Assembly: GCA_964654285.1 (NCBI GenBank) | Contig: CAZZJC010000001.1 | Coordinates: 1 to 64,000 of the forward strand | DNA length: 64,000 nt | Source of the DNA: BJHQ01 sp964654285 | GTDB lineage: Bacteria > Planctomycetota > UBA11346 | Direction of reading: 5' to 3' | Part shown: positions 8,318 to 16,455 of the stretch, piece by piece | Layout of the letters: each line of letters opens with the position of its first letter | Numbering within the stretch: position 1 is the stretch's first letter | Notes under the pieces: model-generated | The model's input: only the letters and a program-made list of their open reading frames with translations | What the model was told of the DNA's origin: nothing | Databases searched by the model: none | Program-made: the position numbers and the translations under genes

Positions 8318-10906
8318 TCACTTGGTGGCTTTGACCAGTTCAGCGATTTCAGCCCCGGTCAGGGCGCGAGCATAGAGTCGGAAATCGCGCAGGCTGCCCT
8401 GGAAGGAAGGCGCCAGGTCCTTGAGATCTTTATGCATCTGTCCTCCCAATATAAGGTTGGCCACTGGATTGTAGGGGTGCGCGATATGCGGGTTTTTTGC
8501 CTGGGCATGCTTCGGAGGCTGCTCCCCGTTCACGTAGAGGGTGAAGAGACCAGTGCCAGTATCGCGGGTGACGGCGAGGTGCGTCCAGGTGGCCGCAGGC
8601 AAGGTGGCCGCCTTGAGCAGGCCCACCGGCTCGACCATCTGCCGTCCAGGTTCGGGCGTCATGCTGAAACATGGCGAGGCATAGGTGTTGAGTCCGAGAT
8701 TGAACTGGTAGTCTTTGACACCTTGGCGATCACGCGAGAAGATGGCTTCCCGGTACATTCCGGGGCCGGAGGTCTGCTGACCGCTGCGGTCAGGTTTTAT
8801 CCACACCGCGATGGTGAACGAGTCATAGCCCGGGGCTAAGCCCAAATCCACGGCGGTCGTCTTGCCATCAAAGACCAGGGCCTTCGTCGCGTCCTGGCCC
8901 CAGGCGGCCGTTCCGGCGATCTTCATCTTCCTGTCGTTGACCAGTTCCTGCGCCTGGTCGCCAGAGCCTTCGCTCAGCGGACAATATAACAGCAGGTCGT
9001 TGGCGCAGCGCAGCGTGGTTCTGCTTCCAGCCACCACGCTCATTGGCGTCTTGGCCAAGTCCCGCACACCTTCCACGGTCAGCGTGTAGGTGCTGAGTTC
9101 CTTCAGGGGACTGGTGGTGAGGACCACCGAGTCCGAGTCGGCAGCCCGGGTCGCAGCGATGACCGTGGCGGCTGGGTCCAAACGGTAGTTGCCGACCTTG
9201 GTCGCGGAGGCTTCCTCCACGGGTTCGCTGAACTTTACCACCAGACGCGTGGCGTCTGTCTGTTTCATGCTCAAGAGGGTCGGCGGCACGGTGTCTTGGG
9301 GAGTGGTCATGGTGCAGGACGCAGTGCGGGCGCTCTCGAGTCCGCAACCACTGATCGTCGTCACGGTGTAACGATACGCAGTCTGCTCATTCAAACCCCG
9401 ATCCGTGAACTCGGTAGCCGTGCTCTGGCCGATGCGGGTTTCACCGCGATAGATGGCGTGGCGGGCGATGCCGCTGGCCGGGACCTCGGTCGGTCTGGTC
9501 CAGTTCAGTCTGATGGTGTGGTCATCCACCAAGGTGCCGGCCAGTTGACCCGGCGATGCAGGTGGCTCTTTATCCATGGCTTTGATGCCCGTGCGGGTCA
9601 CGTACAGCGAGCGGATCTGCGGTGTGGCCAGACGCTCGGTCACCACCACCCGAACCTTGCTGGCGATGGTGGGCGCGATTTTGTAGATGCGCTTGTGGCC
9701 CAGGTTCTGGCCAGCGGCCAGCTCCTTCCAGGTCCCCGCAACCAGACCCTCAATCTTGTGTCTAAGGATGCGCTGACCCAGTTTTAGGTCCTCTTGCACG
9801 ATGACATGGTCAATCTCGGTGGTCTGGCCCAGGTCCAGCTCAACGCTGTCGCCAACGCCCTTGGTCGTGGCCAGGGGATAGCCCACGGCATCTTTGATCG
9901 CCTGGCCAAAGGCGGCGCAGCGTTCCATGCTGGCCTTGGCCGGAGGCGAGACGTTGATCACCAGTTGGGCCCCATGGCCGACCGTCTTGTAATACACATC
10001 CATCAGGTCATCCACCGACCGGGTCAGACCGCCGAGCCAGTTGTTGCCGCCAGCGCCCGGTGTATCGCATTCGATAAAGGCGAAGTGGGTTCCACGCGGA
10101 TCTTGCGGCCAAGCGTTATACCGCCAGTATTCGCCGTTCGCCATGACATACCAGTACGGCAGGGGCGCCGTCCCGTCCTCGTTCCCCACCCAGCGGATCG
10201 GATTATAGGCGCCATTGAACGAACTCACATTCGGTTGCAATTCCTTCAAAACGACATTGACACGATCGATGAAATCAGCCTTGATGCCGCCATCGAACCA
10301 GTACTCGACCAGGGGGCCATAGTTGCTGCACAGTTCTCGAACCTGTTCGATGTAGTCCTTGCGGAATGTCTCCTGTTTGACCGGGTCGCTACACAATCCG
10401 CCGTCAGCGATCCCATCGCCCCAGTCGGCAGGCACGTTATAGATGCCCAAACCCAGACCGCGTTTGCGACCTGCTGCGGCCAGTTCGCCAAGAATGTCGC
10501 GCATGGGTTGCTGATTCTGCTTGTTGTGCTGAATGCCGATGCGGGCCCTGGTCTTGGAGACCCACCAGAGGTACCCGTTGTTGTGTTTGGCCACCACCAG
10601 CAGGTAACGCGCGCCCATCAACGATGCGCACTCGGCCAGGCCATCCGTGTCGATGTCAATCCGCTCGTGGTCTTTCGGCACCCCCATGTGGATGAACATG
10701 CCGAATTCCAGGTCGGCCCAGGCGAGTTGGGCTGGGGTCGGCAAGGCCAGTTTGGGGGGATCCGACTGGGTCGGTTCTGCGGCGGATAGGCCCGCTGTTC
10801 CCAAGGTCAGACTCAGGATGAGGAGCGCGCCCACGAGCACCGGCGCGGCGGAAACGGGTGTCATCCCCATGCGGTGATGGCGGATGAGCTTGACGTTCGT
10901 GATCAT
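8318..10906 (-). CDS. Divergent GH29-like alpha-L-fucosidase with F5/8C, FN3, Ig-like and LamG-type modules
   Basis: 862 residues from the ATG at 10906, chosen because GGAGA lies 7-8 nt upstream; the in-frame ATG at 11017 would put about 40 unlikely residues before the signal peptide (VLVGALLILSLTLGTAGLSAAE). A GH29-type barrel follows: FGMFIHMG, then AKHNNGYLWW near residue 109, and VEYWFDGG near 204, whose Asp matches the GH29 nucleophile. The usual KHHDGF segment reads KHNNGY here, so two conserved positions are changed. After the barrel come an F5/8-type-C-like domain, a fibronectin III domain (near PASPGQLAGT), an SbsA-like Ig domain (PPTLLSMKQTDATRLVVKFSEP) and a C-terminal LamG/concanavalin fold. 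It is the second gene of the unit divergent from AraC. Known for GH29: removal of alpha-L-fucose. The altered motif makes the activity uncertain. Confidence 0.75.
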   Translation of the reverse strand: MITNVKLIRHHRMGMTPVSAAPVLVGALLILSLTLGTAGLSAAEPTQSDPPKLALPTPAQLAWADLEFGMFIHMGVPKDHERIDIDTDGLAECASLMGARYLLVVAKHNNGYLWWVSKTRARIGIQHNKQNQQPMRDILGELAAAGRKRGLGLGIYNVPADWGDGIADGGLCSDPVKQETFRKDYIEQVRELCSNYGPLVEYWFDGGIKADFIDRVNVVLKELQPNVSSFNGAYNPIRWVGNEDGTAPLPYWYVMANGEYWRYNAWPQDPRGTHFAFIECDTPGAGGNNWLGGLTRSVDDLMDVYYKTVGHGAQLVINVSPPAKASMERCAAFGQAIKDAVGYPLATTKGVGDSVELDLGQTTEIDHVIVQEDLKLGQRILRHKIEGLVAGTWKELAAGQNLGHKRIYKIAPTIASKVRVVVTERLATPQIRSLYVTRTGIKAMDKEPPASPGQLAGTLVDDHTIRLNWTRPTEVPASGIARHAIYRGETRIGQSTATEFTDRGLNEQTAYRYTVTTISGCGLESARTASCTMTTPQDTVPPTLLSMKQTDATRLVVKFSEPVEEASATKVGNYRLDPAATVIAATRAADSDSVVLTTSPLKELSTYTLTVEGVRDLAKTPMSVVAGSRTTLRCANDLLLYCPLSEGSGDQAQELVNDRKMKIAGTAAWGQDATKALVFDGKTTAVDLGLAPGYDSFTIAVWIKPDRSGQQTSGPGMYREAIFSRDRQGVKDYQFNLGLNTYASPCFSMTPEPGRQMVEPVGLLKAATLPAATWTHLAVTRDTGTGLFTLYVNGEQPPKHAQAKNPHIAHPYNPVANLILGGQMHKDLKDLAPSFQGSLRDFRLYARALTGAEIAELVKATK

Positions 10907-11047
10907 GCGGGGTCTCCACCTGGAGGGGATGGATAGGGGGTGCTTGGAATTCCCTCGAATCCAGTCGGATCCGGGCTTCCATGGGCGGCAGGACGGCAGC
11001 CATGCCGGCAACGGCATCCGGGGTCTGGGTGGCGATGGGTCATGTCG

Positions 11048-12121
11048 TCAGACCTTGGAAGTCTGCATGATTTGGGCGGATGGGATTCCGGCCCTGTTGT
11101 CCCGACCACGGGCAGCCGCCTGGCCTATGGCCTGTAATTGTTCGATGATGGGCCCCGGGATGATCCCGTCCGGCCCGATCGGTGCATCCCAGCTCACCAC
11201 GGCGTGCTGACGTACGACATGTTCCGTCCAGCCCGCCACCAGCTGGGTGGGAAGGCGGGGTCCACCCAGGCCCCATTCCGAGCCCAGGAAATTCCACAGA
11301 TGCATCTGCTCGCCATCGATCCAGCGTTGCAGCGGCCCGTAGTGGGCCTCGGGCAGCCTGTCCGCACAGAAGCGGCGGTAGAACGCCGCCTCGCCGATCG
11401 GCAGGTTGCCGACCAGTTCGCCGCTGGTGAAGTCCTCAAAAGGCGAGTAGGCGACCACGAAGGCGTTGGCCCCGGAGTTGAAGGAGATCATGGCCTCAGG
11501 ATTGCCGCTGCGCAGGGCCTGGGCATAGGTGCGCAGGTTGGGCGGCTGGTCGTCGGGGTAGCGCTCCTTGCGGTGATAGGCCCCGTCGATGATCCAGCCA
11601 TGCACCCGGCGGCCGAAGCGCAACGACCAGTCGCGGCAGATGTCCTCCCAGCGCGTCAGGAATTCCGGCAGGCGGTACTCGGGCCAGGGCCGATCCACGC
11701 CGTCGTTCCAGTGCCGGAGCAGTCCCAGGCCTTTGCGGGCCTCGTGGTCGGCCCAGGAGCCATCGGCGGGGGCATAGACGATCAGGCGGATGCCATGCGG
11801 AGCCAGGGCGTCGGCGAGATCGCTGATGAGATCGCGGCGCGAACATCTGCTGGGATCCAGGCCGGCCCAGCGGTCATAGGTGGGATTGGGGGCGCAATAG
11901 TGGCCCGAACCCTGGCCGATGGTGAACATCAGGTACGGAGCGCGTACCGCCACGAGCTGTCGCACCAACCCCGGCACATCGAAGGCGTCCACCAGCCGGT
12001 TCCAGTCGCGGGCGGACATCTGCGGCGGGGAGTGGAAGCAGAAATGACAGCACACCCCCCAGCCGGCCTCATGCAGCCAGTCGGTGCAATTGCGGTGCCA
12101 GGTAGGGGTGTCAGCGCTCAT
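11048..12121 (-). CDS. GH29-like TIM-barrel glycosidase without signal peptide
   Basis: 357 residues; the start at 12121 has AGGA 7 nt upstream. There is no signal peptide, unlike the other enzymes of this unit. The sequence resembles fucosidase-fold proteins: an early GWGVCCHFCFH segment where GH29 has FGMFIHWG, a strand ending APYLMFTIGQGSGHY that takes the place of the KHHDG strand, HGIRLIVYAPADG, and RRVHGWIIDGAYH near residue 178, where GH29 has its WFDGG nucleophile strand. Inference: a cytoplasmic or otherwise retained glycosidase of a poorly described GH29-related group. It is the first gene of the minus-strand unit, 68 nt from the divergent AraC gene at 12190 and 141 nt before the larger GH29-like gene. 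Confidence 0.6.
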   Translation of the reverse strand: MSADTPTWHRNCTDWLHEAGWGVCCHFCFHSPPQMSARDWNRLVDAFDVPGLVRQLVAVRAPYLMFTIGQGSGHYCAPNPTYDRWAGLDPSRCSRRDLISDLADALAPHGIRLIVYAPADGSWADHEARKGLGLLRHWNDGVDRPWPEYRLPEFLTRWEDICRDWSLRFGRRVHGWIIDGAYHRKERYPDDQPPNLRTYAQALRSGNPEAMISFNSGANAFVVAYSPFEDFTSGELVGNLPIGEAAFYRRFCADRLPEAHYGPLQRWIDGEQMHLWNFLGSEWGLGGPRLPTQLVAGWTEHVVRQHAVVSWDAPIGPDGIIPGPIIEQLQAIGQAAARGRDNRAGIPSAQIMQTSKV

Positions 12122-12189
12122 TGCTGGTTCCTGGGTTCGGGAGGATTGCTCCGATTGTCTGGGATCCTGGAGTAAGCATACTGCATGCG

Positions 12190-13095
12190 ATGGCGGAAAC
12201 CCGATCGGATGTCAGGTGGTCGGACGACCGGGGCGTGCCGGGCTCCGAGTCGCTGATCCTGGCCCTGACCGGGACCTATCAGCCGTTCATCCTCGATGGC
12301 GACCGTTCCGGCCAGGCGCCTCGGGCCGGGATCGAGCTGGCCGGTTACCGCCTGTGGTTCGTGCGCGAGGGCCAGCACGAGGTGCGCAACGACGCCGGCA
12401 CCTTCCGCTGCCGGGCTGGTGAGGGCCTGCTGCTGCTGCCGGGCACCCGCATGCAGGTCCAGGCCCTGGGTCGCAGCGCCTGGATGCAGATCGACTTCGA
12501 CGTCTGGTACCGGCCGCGCCATTGCCCCTACCTCTGTCGGATGGCCCCTGACGCGCTGCGACCGCTGCAGCCGCTGCCCAGGGAAGTCTGGGGTGTCGAT
12601 CTGCCCAGCCGCATTCCGGCCGGGCTGTCGCAGGACTGCGGCCAGGCCATGGAAACCATGACCGCCACCTGGTGGAGGTCGCAGTTCGACCGGCTGGAGG
12701 CCAACGTGGTGTTGGCCGGCTTCCTCGTCCGTCTGGTGCGGGCGGTGCGCGGCGCCCGCACGGCCGCCAACGATCCCATCGAACGGGCCGAGACCTGGGC
12801 CCGGGAGCATCTTGACGCGCGGCCCACCGTGGCCGGCATGGCCCGCGCCGCCGGGCTGAGCCGGGCCTACCTCACCGAGCGCTACCACGAGCGCCGTGGC
12901 CGCACCCCGCGCGACTTCCTGGACGACCTGCGCATGCAATATGCCTGCAAACTGCTGCTGAATTCCGATCGGAACCTTACTGAGGTGGCGCGGCAGGCTG
13001 GCTACGGCAATCCGGTCGCCTTCGGCCGGCGTTTCCGCCTCCGCTTCGGCCTGACTCCTTCGGCCTGGCGGAACAGCCGTCGCGCCCTGGCCTGA
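12190..13095 (+). CDS. AraC-family transcriptional regulator
   Basis: 301 residues from the ATG at 12190; the longer in-frame reading from 12121 would overlap the divergent gene start. The N-terminal half is a cupin-like sensing domain (GYRLWFVREGQHEV, then GEGLLLLPGTRMQV). The C-terminal 100 residues hold two helix-turn-helix units of the AraC/XylS type: ARPTVAGMARAAGLSRAYLTE and NLTEVARQAGYGNPVAFGRRF followed by the family end GLTPSAWRNSRR. It lies back to back with the six-gene glycosidase unit, so it most likely activates that unit in response to a sugar. TTGTCT and CATACT, 16 nt apart and just upstream, could be its own promoter, but the match is weak. Confidence 0.9.
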   Translation: MAETRSDVRWSDDRGVPGSESLILALTGTYQPFILDGDRSGQAPRAGIELAGYRLWFVREGQHEVRNDAGTFRCRAGEGLLLLPGTRMQVQALGRSAWMQIDFDVWYRPRHCPYLCRMAPDALRPLQPLPREVWGVDLPSRIPAGLSQDCGQAMETMTATWWRSQFDRLEANVVLAGFLVRLVRAVRGARTAANDPIERAETWAREHLDARPTVAGMARAAGLSRAYLTERYHERRGRTPRDFLDDLRMQYACKLLLNSDRNLTEVARQAGYGNPVAFGRRFRLRFGLTPSAWRNSRRALA

Positions 13096-13195
13096 ACCGC
13101 CTGCGGCGGCCACCAGCCCCCGACCCATGAGGAGCCCTGCGGGGCGCACGGTCCGCAGGCTTCCGTTCCCGTCTGGGATCCGATGCTGCGCCGCC

Positions 13196-13738
13196 ATGCC
13201 CTGCATCATCCCCGTCGGCGGCATCCAGCCGCAGATCCCGCGCTTCCTCGCCCCCAACGCGACCCTGGTCGGCGACGTGCGCTTCGGCCAGCGCTGCTCG
13301 GTCTGGTTCGGGGTGGTGATCCGCGCCGACATCAACCACATCGCCCTGGGCGATGATTCCAACGTGCAGGACAACAGCGTCCTGCACGTGTCGAAGAAGT
13401 TCCCCTGCGTCATCGGCGCCCGGGTCAGCATCGGCCATCTGGCGGTCTGCCACGCCTGCACGATCGGTGACGGCACCCTGGTCGGCATGGGAGCCAAGAT
13501 CCTCGACGGCGCCCGCATCGGCCGCGACTGCGTCATCGCCGCCGGCGCGGTGGTGGCCGAGGGCATGGAGATCCCCGACGGCATGATCGTCGCCGGCGTC
13601 CCGGCCAAGATCATCAAGCCGGTGACCCCGGAGACGCTGGTGCGCTTCCGCACCACGACGGCGAACTACGCCGGGGAGTATCAGGAACTTTTCCCTGGCA
13701 TTTTGGCGGAATCCGCGCACCTCGTCGCCGGCCGCTGA
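13196..13738 (+). CDS. Gamma-carbonic-anhydrase-like left-handed beta-helix protein
   Basis: 180 residues from the ATG at 13196, which gives the usual family length; the in-frame ATG at 13127 would add 23 arginine-rich residues. Hexapeptide repeats run through most of the chain (TLVGDVRFGQRCSVW, VVIRADINHIALGDD, SNVQDNSVLHV, IGHLAVCHACTIGDG, GAKILDGARIGRDCVIAAGAVV), forming a left-handed beta-helix, with the family ending VAGVPAKIIKPV. The His residues in VLHV, IGHLAVCH and nearby positions match the zinc ligands of the YrdA/CaiE/gamma-CA group. Known for the family: trimeric, zinc-binding, sometimes carbonic anhydrase, often of unproven activity. It stands alone on the plus strand, 100 nt after the AraC gene and tail to tail with the UroD-like gene 9 nt on. 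Confidence 0.85.
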   Translation: MPCIIPVGGIQPQIPRFLAPNATLVGDVRFGQRCSVWFGVVIRADINHIALGDDSNVQDNSVLHVSKKFPCVIGARVSIGHLAVCHACTIGDGTLVGMGAKILDGARIGRDCVIAAGAVVAEGMEIPDGMIVAGVPAKIIKPVTPETLVRFRTTTANYAGEYQELFPGILAESAHLVAGR

Positions 13739-13747
13739 CCGCGCGGA

Positions 13748-14914
13748 CTACCCGAACGCCGCCCGCATCCTGTCGCAGTACCGCTGCACCAGCGCCCATT
13801 CCGCGTCGGGTGCGATGCGGTGGTCGGGGCAGGGGATGAAGCCGCCGAGGGCGACGAGGGGCTTCAGGCGTTCGACCTCGGCGTCGATCGCGGCGGCGTC
13901 CCGGGCGAAGACCACCTTGTCCATGCCGCCGACGCCGCGCAGCGACCGGCCCAGGCGTTCGCGCCAGGGGGCGATGCTCGCGCGCCAGGTGCCGACCTCG
14001 ATCGGGAACATGGTGTTGACGCCGTGGTCGAGCCAGATCGGGACGAGCGCGTCGATGCAGCCGTCGCAGTCGACCGAGACGATGTCGATGCCGTGGCGTG
14101 CGAGCAGATCCGCGATGCGCCGGTAATGCGGCGCGACCACGGTGCGGAAGAAGCGCGGCGAGACGAGCGGCCCGTTCTTGTAGCAGACGTCCTCCCAGAA
14201 GTGGCCGAAGTCGAAGCGGGCGCCGGTGGCCAGGGCGCGCTCCACCGCGCGGTAGCAGATGTCGGCGTTGATCCCGACGATCTCGGCCAGCAGATCGGGG
14301 TCGTCGGCCGACAGATAGCTCAGGCGTTCGACCCCGATCACGTTGCGGATCGAACCGATGAGGCTGCCGCAGTGGATGCCGTAATGGAACTCGCGGGTGT
14401 CGGCGGCCAGGAAGGCGGCCCCGCCCTGGTCGAACCGCTTCCAGACGTTGCCGCCCAGCCGCACCTGGGCGTGATCGACGCGGGCGTCGTCCCACTGCCA
14501 GCGGTGGCGGTAGTGCCGGTCGAAGCTGGCGCGGTCGACGAGCAGGTGCTCGATCTCGGCCGGGATCGAACCGGCCTCGGCGCGGCGGAGTTCCACCACC
14601 CCATCGCCGTTGCGGACGTGGCGCGATCCATCGGGCAGTTCGCGCACCACCTCGGGCGCGAAACCTGGACGCAGGTGGGTCTGCATGTGGAAGCAGGCGT
14701 ACCAGTTGGTGTCGAAGCCGAGACGGCGGCCGATCTCGGCATCGGCATCGTTGCCGTCGCCCCACGCGCGCGCGAGATCGCGGCTGAGGTGGCCCTGGCT
14801 CGCCCATTTTTCCAGGGTTTCTCCCCAGAATCCGAAGTGGACCAGGGGCACGCGGGCATCCTGGTAGCGGAGCACGGCGAGCGCGCGTTGGCGGACGGTG
14901 GTTGGGATGGGCAT
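13748..14914 (-). CDS. Uroporphyrinogen decarboxylase-like (UroD/MtaA superfamily) protein
   Basis: 388 residues from the ATG at 14914; the ATG at 14947 would add 11 residues. The start TTVRQRALAVLRYQDARVPLVHFGF is typical of the UroD superfamily opening (R-x-R-x-x-A-x-L...P). Later come GFDTNWYACFH, FHYGIHCGSLIGSIRNVIG, a strand HGIDIVSVDCDGCIDALVPIWLDHGVNTMFPIEVG and, near the C-terminus, GGFIPCPDHRIAPD, where the superfamily has its GGxxxSxxHxI segment. True HemE is more conserved at its N-terminal arginines, so this is more likely a corrinoid-methyltransferase-like or uncharacterised relative, a type common beside sugar genes in PVC bacteria. It is divergent from an AraC gene starting at 14990, which probably controls it. 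The substrate is unknown. Confidence 0.75.
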   Translation of the reverse strand: MPIPTTVRQRALAVLRYQDARVPLVHFGFWGETLEKWASQGHLSRDLARAWGDGNDADAEIGRRLGFDTNWYACFHMQTHLRPGFAPEVVRELPDGSRHVRNGDGVVELRRAEAGSIPAEIEHLLVDRASFDRHYRHRWQWDDARVDHAQVRLGGNVWKRFDQGGAAFLAADTREFHYGIHCGSLIGSIRNVIGVERLSYLSADDPDLLAEIVGINADICYRAVERALATGARFDFGHFWEDVCYKNGPLVSPRFFRTVVAPHYRRIADLLARHGIDIVSVDCDGCIDALVPIWLDHGVNTMFPIEVGTWRASIAPWRERLGRSLRGVGGMDKVVFARDAAAIDAEVERLKPLVALGGFIPCPDHRIAPDAEWALVQRYCDRMRAAFG

Positions 14915-14989
14915 GTCGGCATCATACGCAACCAGGGGGTTAGCCATGGACGGGGCTGCGTCGGGGCTGGATGGAAGTAAGGTGGCGCC

Positions 14990-15790
14990 ATGCGGACGAT
15001 CGGCGTCGACGACCTGGAACCGACCCTCAGCATCGCCAACTGGTGGGAACCCGAATCAGGGATGCGCTGGGGTCCGCGCATCCTCGACGACCTGGAACTG
15101 GTCCTCGTCCACGCCGGTCGCTACCGCTACCGCGTCACCGGCGGCCCCTGGCAGGCGGTGGTCGAGCGCGAGGTGCTGTTCATCCCGCCCGGCGTCGAGC
15201 ATGAACTGGAGGTCGACCTGCGCTCCGGCCGGTCGGGCATCTCGTGCTGGCACGGAGAACTGCTGCCGCACGGCACCTGGCTCGCGGGCGACTACCGCCC
15301 GGCGATCGAACCCCCGACCGTGACCGCGATCGGCAGCCAGCCCTTCATCGTCGCCTGCTTCCGCCGCCTGGCCGAACTCTACCACGACCACGGCACGCGC
15401 CGGACCGTCCTCGCCCGCGATCTGGTGCGGATGATCTGGGTCCACCTCATGGACCTGTGGACATCGGAGCAGGGCCCGGCCCCGCGCACCCGCCTCGATC
15501 CGATGATCGCCTGGGTGCGCGCACGCCTGCACCTGCCGCTTGGCCGCAACCAGATCGCCCACGCTTTCGGCCTGACGCCCCAACACGTCAACGCGTTGTT
15601 CAAGCACGGTCTGGGCACCACGCCGGGTGCGTTCGTGCGGCGCGAACGCGTCCTGCGCGCCTGGCACGATCTCCACGCGGGCGGTTTGAGCGTGGCCGCG
15701 GCGGCGCAGCGCTGGGGCTTCACCGATCCCTTCCATTTTTCCCGCGTTTTCCGCAAGGAGATGGGGTTTCCACCGAGCCGGGCGCGGTAG
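14990..15790 (+). CDS. AraC-family transcriptional regulator
   Basis: 266 residues. The N-terminal part is a cupin-like sensor with ELVLVHAGRYRYRV and REVLFIPPGVEHELEV. The C-terminal domain carries an AraC-type double helix-turn-helix: LGRNQIAHAFGLTPQHVNALFK and SVAAAAQRWGFTDPFHFSRVF, followed by RKEMGFPPSRAR. The first helix-turn-helix is somewhat divergent. It lies head to head with the UroD-like gene, 75 nt between starts, which suggests local control of that gene rather than of a larger operon. No clear operator repeat was found in this short gap. Confidence 0.88.
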   Translation: MRTIGVDDLEPTLSIANWWEPESGMRWGPRILDDLELVLVHAGRYRYRVTGGPWQAVVEREVLFIPPGVEHELEVDLRSGRSGISCWHGELLPHGTWLAGDYRPAIEPPTVTAIGSQPFIVACFRRLAELYHDHGTRRTVLARDLVRMIWVHLMDLWTSEQGPAPRTRLDPMIAWVRARLHLPLGRNQIAHAFGLTPQHVNALFKHGLGTTPGAFVRRERVLRAWHDLHAGGLSVAAAAQRWGFTDPFHFSRVFRKEMGFPPSRAR

Positions 15791-15827
15791 CTGCGCTGAC
15801 GTCGGGCGACGCGATCCCGATTGACAG

Positions 15828-16172
15828 TTACAGGTCGAACGCCAAGCGGATCCCGTTGTCGATGGCGAACATCACGGCTGCGTCCAGCTCGCCGACGCAG
15901 GTGGTGAGCCGACTCCGGTTGATGGTCATCACCTGCGACACGTTGACCACGCTGTCCTTTGGCAGGCCTGATTCCTTCGCGGTGATCAGGACGTTGCCTG
16001 GCGCCTTGGCCAAGGCCAGATTCGTGGTCAGGATGGAAACCATCACCGTCGGAATTCGACTGCCGTTGAAGAGATCGGATTGGATGATCAGGACTGGCTG
16101 CCGGTCGCCGGGTTCATTTCCCTGTGGGGTATCCAGGTTGGCCCAATGGATTTCGCCGCGTTTCTTGTCCAG
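15828..16172 (-). CDS. MazF/PemK-family mRNA interferase toxin, start codon apparently lost
   Basis: A nearly complete MazF/PemK/ChpK toxin frame, 114 residues if read from a CTG at 16172. Recognisable parts are RGEIHWANLD, GDRQPVLIIQSDLFN, IPTVMVSILTTNLALA, GNVLITAKESGLPKDSVVNVSQV and the C-terminal GIRLAFDL; the Arg of DRQP and the SVVNVSQ strand are the ribonuclease-site and core elements known in this family. No ATG, GTG or TTG lies upstream before an in-frame TGA; the first standard start is the GTG at 16046, which would delete the catalytic N-terminus. In related pairs the toxin starts at a GTG overlapping the antitoxin stop (TGGTGA); here that spot reads TGGACA. The toxin is therefore probably silent, or translated weakly from CTG. 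Confidence 0.7.
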   Translation of the reverse strand: MDKKRGEIHWANLDTPQGNEPGDRQPVLIIQSDLFNGSRIPTVMVSILTTNLALAKAPGNVLITAKESGLPKDSVVNVSQVMTINRSRLTTCVGELDAAVMFAIDNGIRLAFDL

Positions 16173-16399
16173 TCGTTCGCGGGCAGGTCATGGATGGCGG
16201 CTGCTTCCGCATGCACGTCTGGCGCCGTCGTTCCGGCATACACGGCATCCAATTGGTCGGTGATGGACCGCTTTTCCACATGGGCTACATACCAGCGGAT
16301 CGCCGTGGCGTAGAATTCGCTGCGACTCATGTGTTTCCGCCGGGATACTCGTTCGGCGGCGTGGTAGACCGCGTCAGGCAGGGAAATGGCGGTCTTCAT
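16088..16399 (-). CDS. ChpI/MazE-like ribbon-helix-helix antitoxin with run-on C-terminus
   Basis: 103 residues. The N-terminus MKTAISLPDAVYHAAE, then SRSEFYATAIRWYV, is a ribbon-helix-helix DNA-binding domain as in ChpI/MazE-type antitoxins that pair with PemK/MazF toxins. Relatives usually end at a DW pair followed at once by a stop. Here the DW (around 16169-16174) is followed by ACA instead of a stop, and translation continues for about 26 residues through the toxin coding region in another frame, ending at 16088. The extra tail is therefore not a family feature. The same two-base difference removes the likely toxin start codon. The protein could still bind DNA through its intact N-terminus. 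Confidence 0.75.
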   Translation of the reverse strand: MKTAISLPDAVYHAAERVSRRKHMSRSEFYATAIRWYVAHVEKRSITDQLDAVYAGTTAPDVHAEAAAIHDLPANDWTRNAAKSIGPTWIPHREMNPATGSQS

Positions 16400-16455
16400 G
16401 GCGGGGAGTATGACCGGTAGAACCTCGGGTCAGGCCGCCATTCAGCCGATGCGCG

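Noticed and set aside
12122..12189. Operator or promoter for the first AraC/glycosidase divergent gap
   Set aside because: Only weak -35/-10 look-alikes and imperfect CTGGG repeats are present; no repeat comparable with the other AraC gaps.
13748..14914. HemE (heme biosynthesis)
   Set aside because: The N-terminal arginines and other conserved positions of true HemE are not apparent, and the gene is paired with an AraC regulator rather than heme genes.
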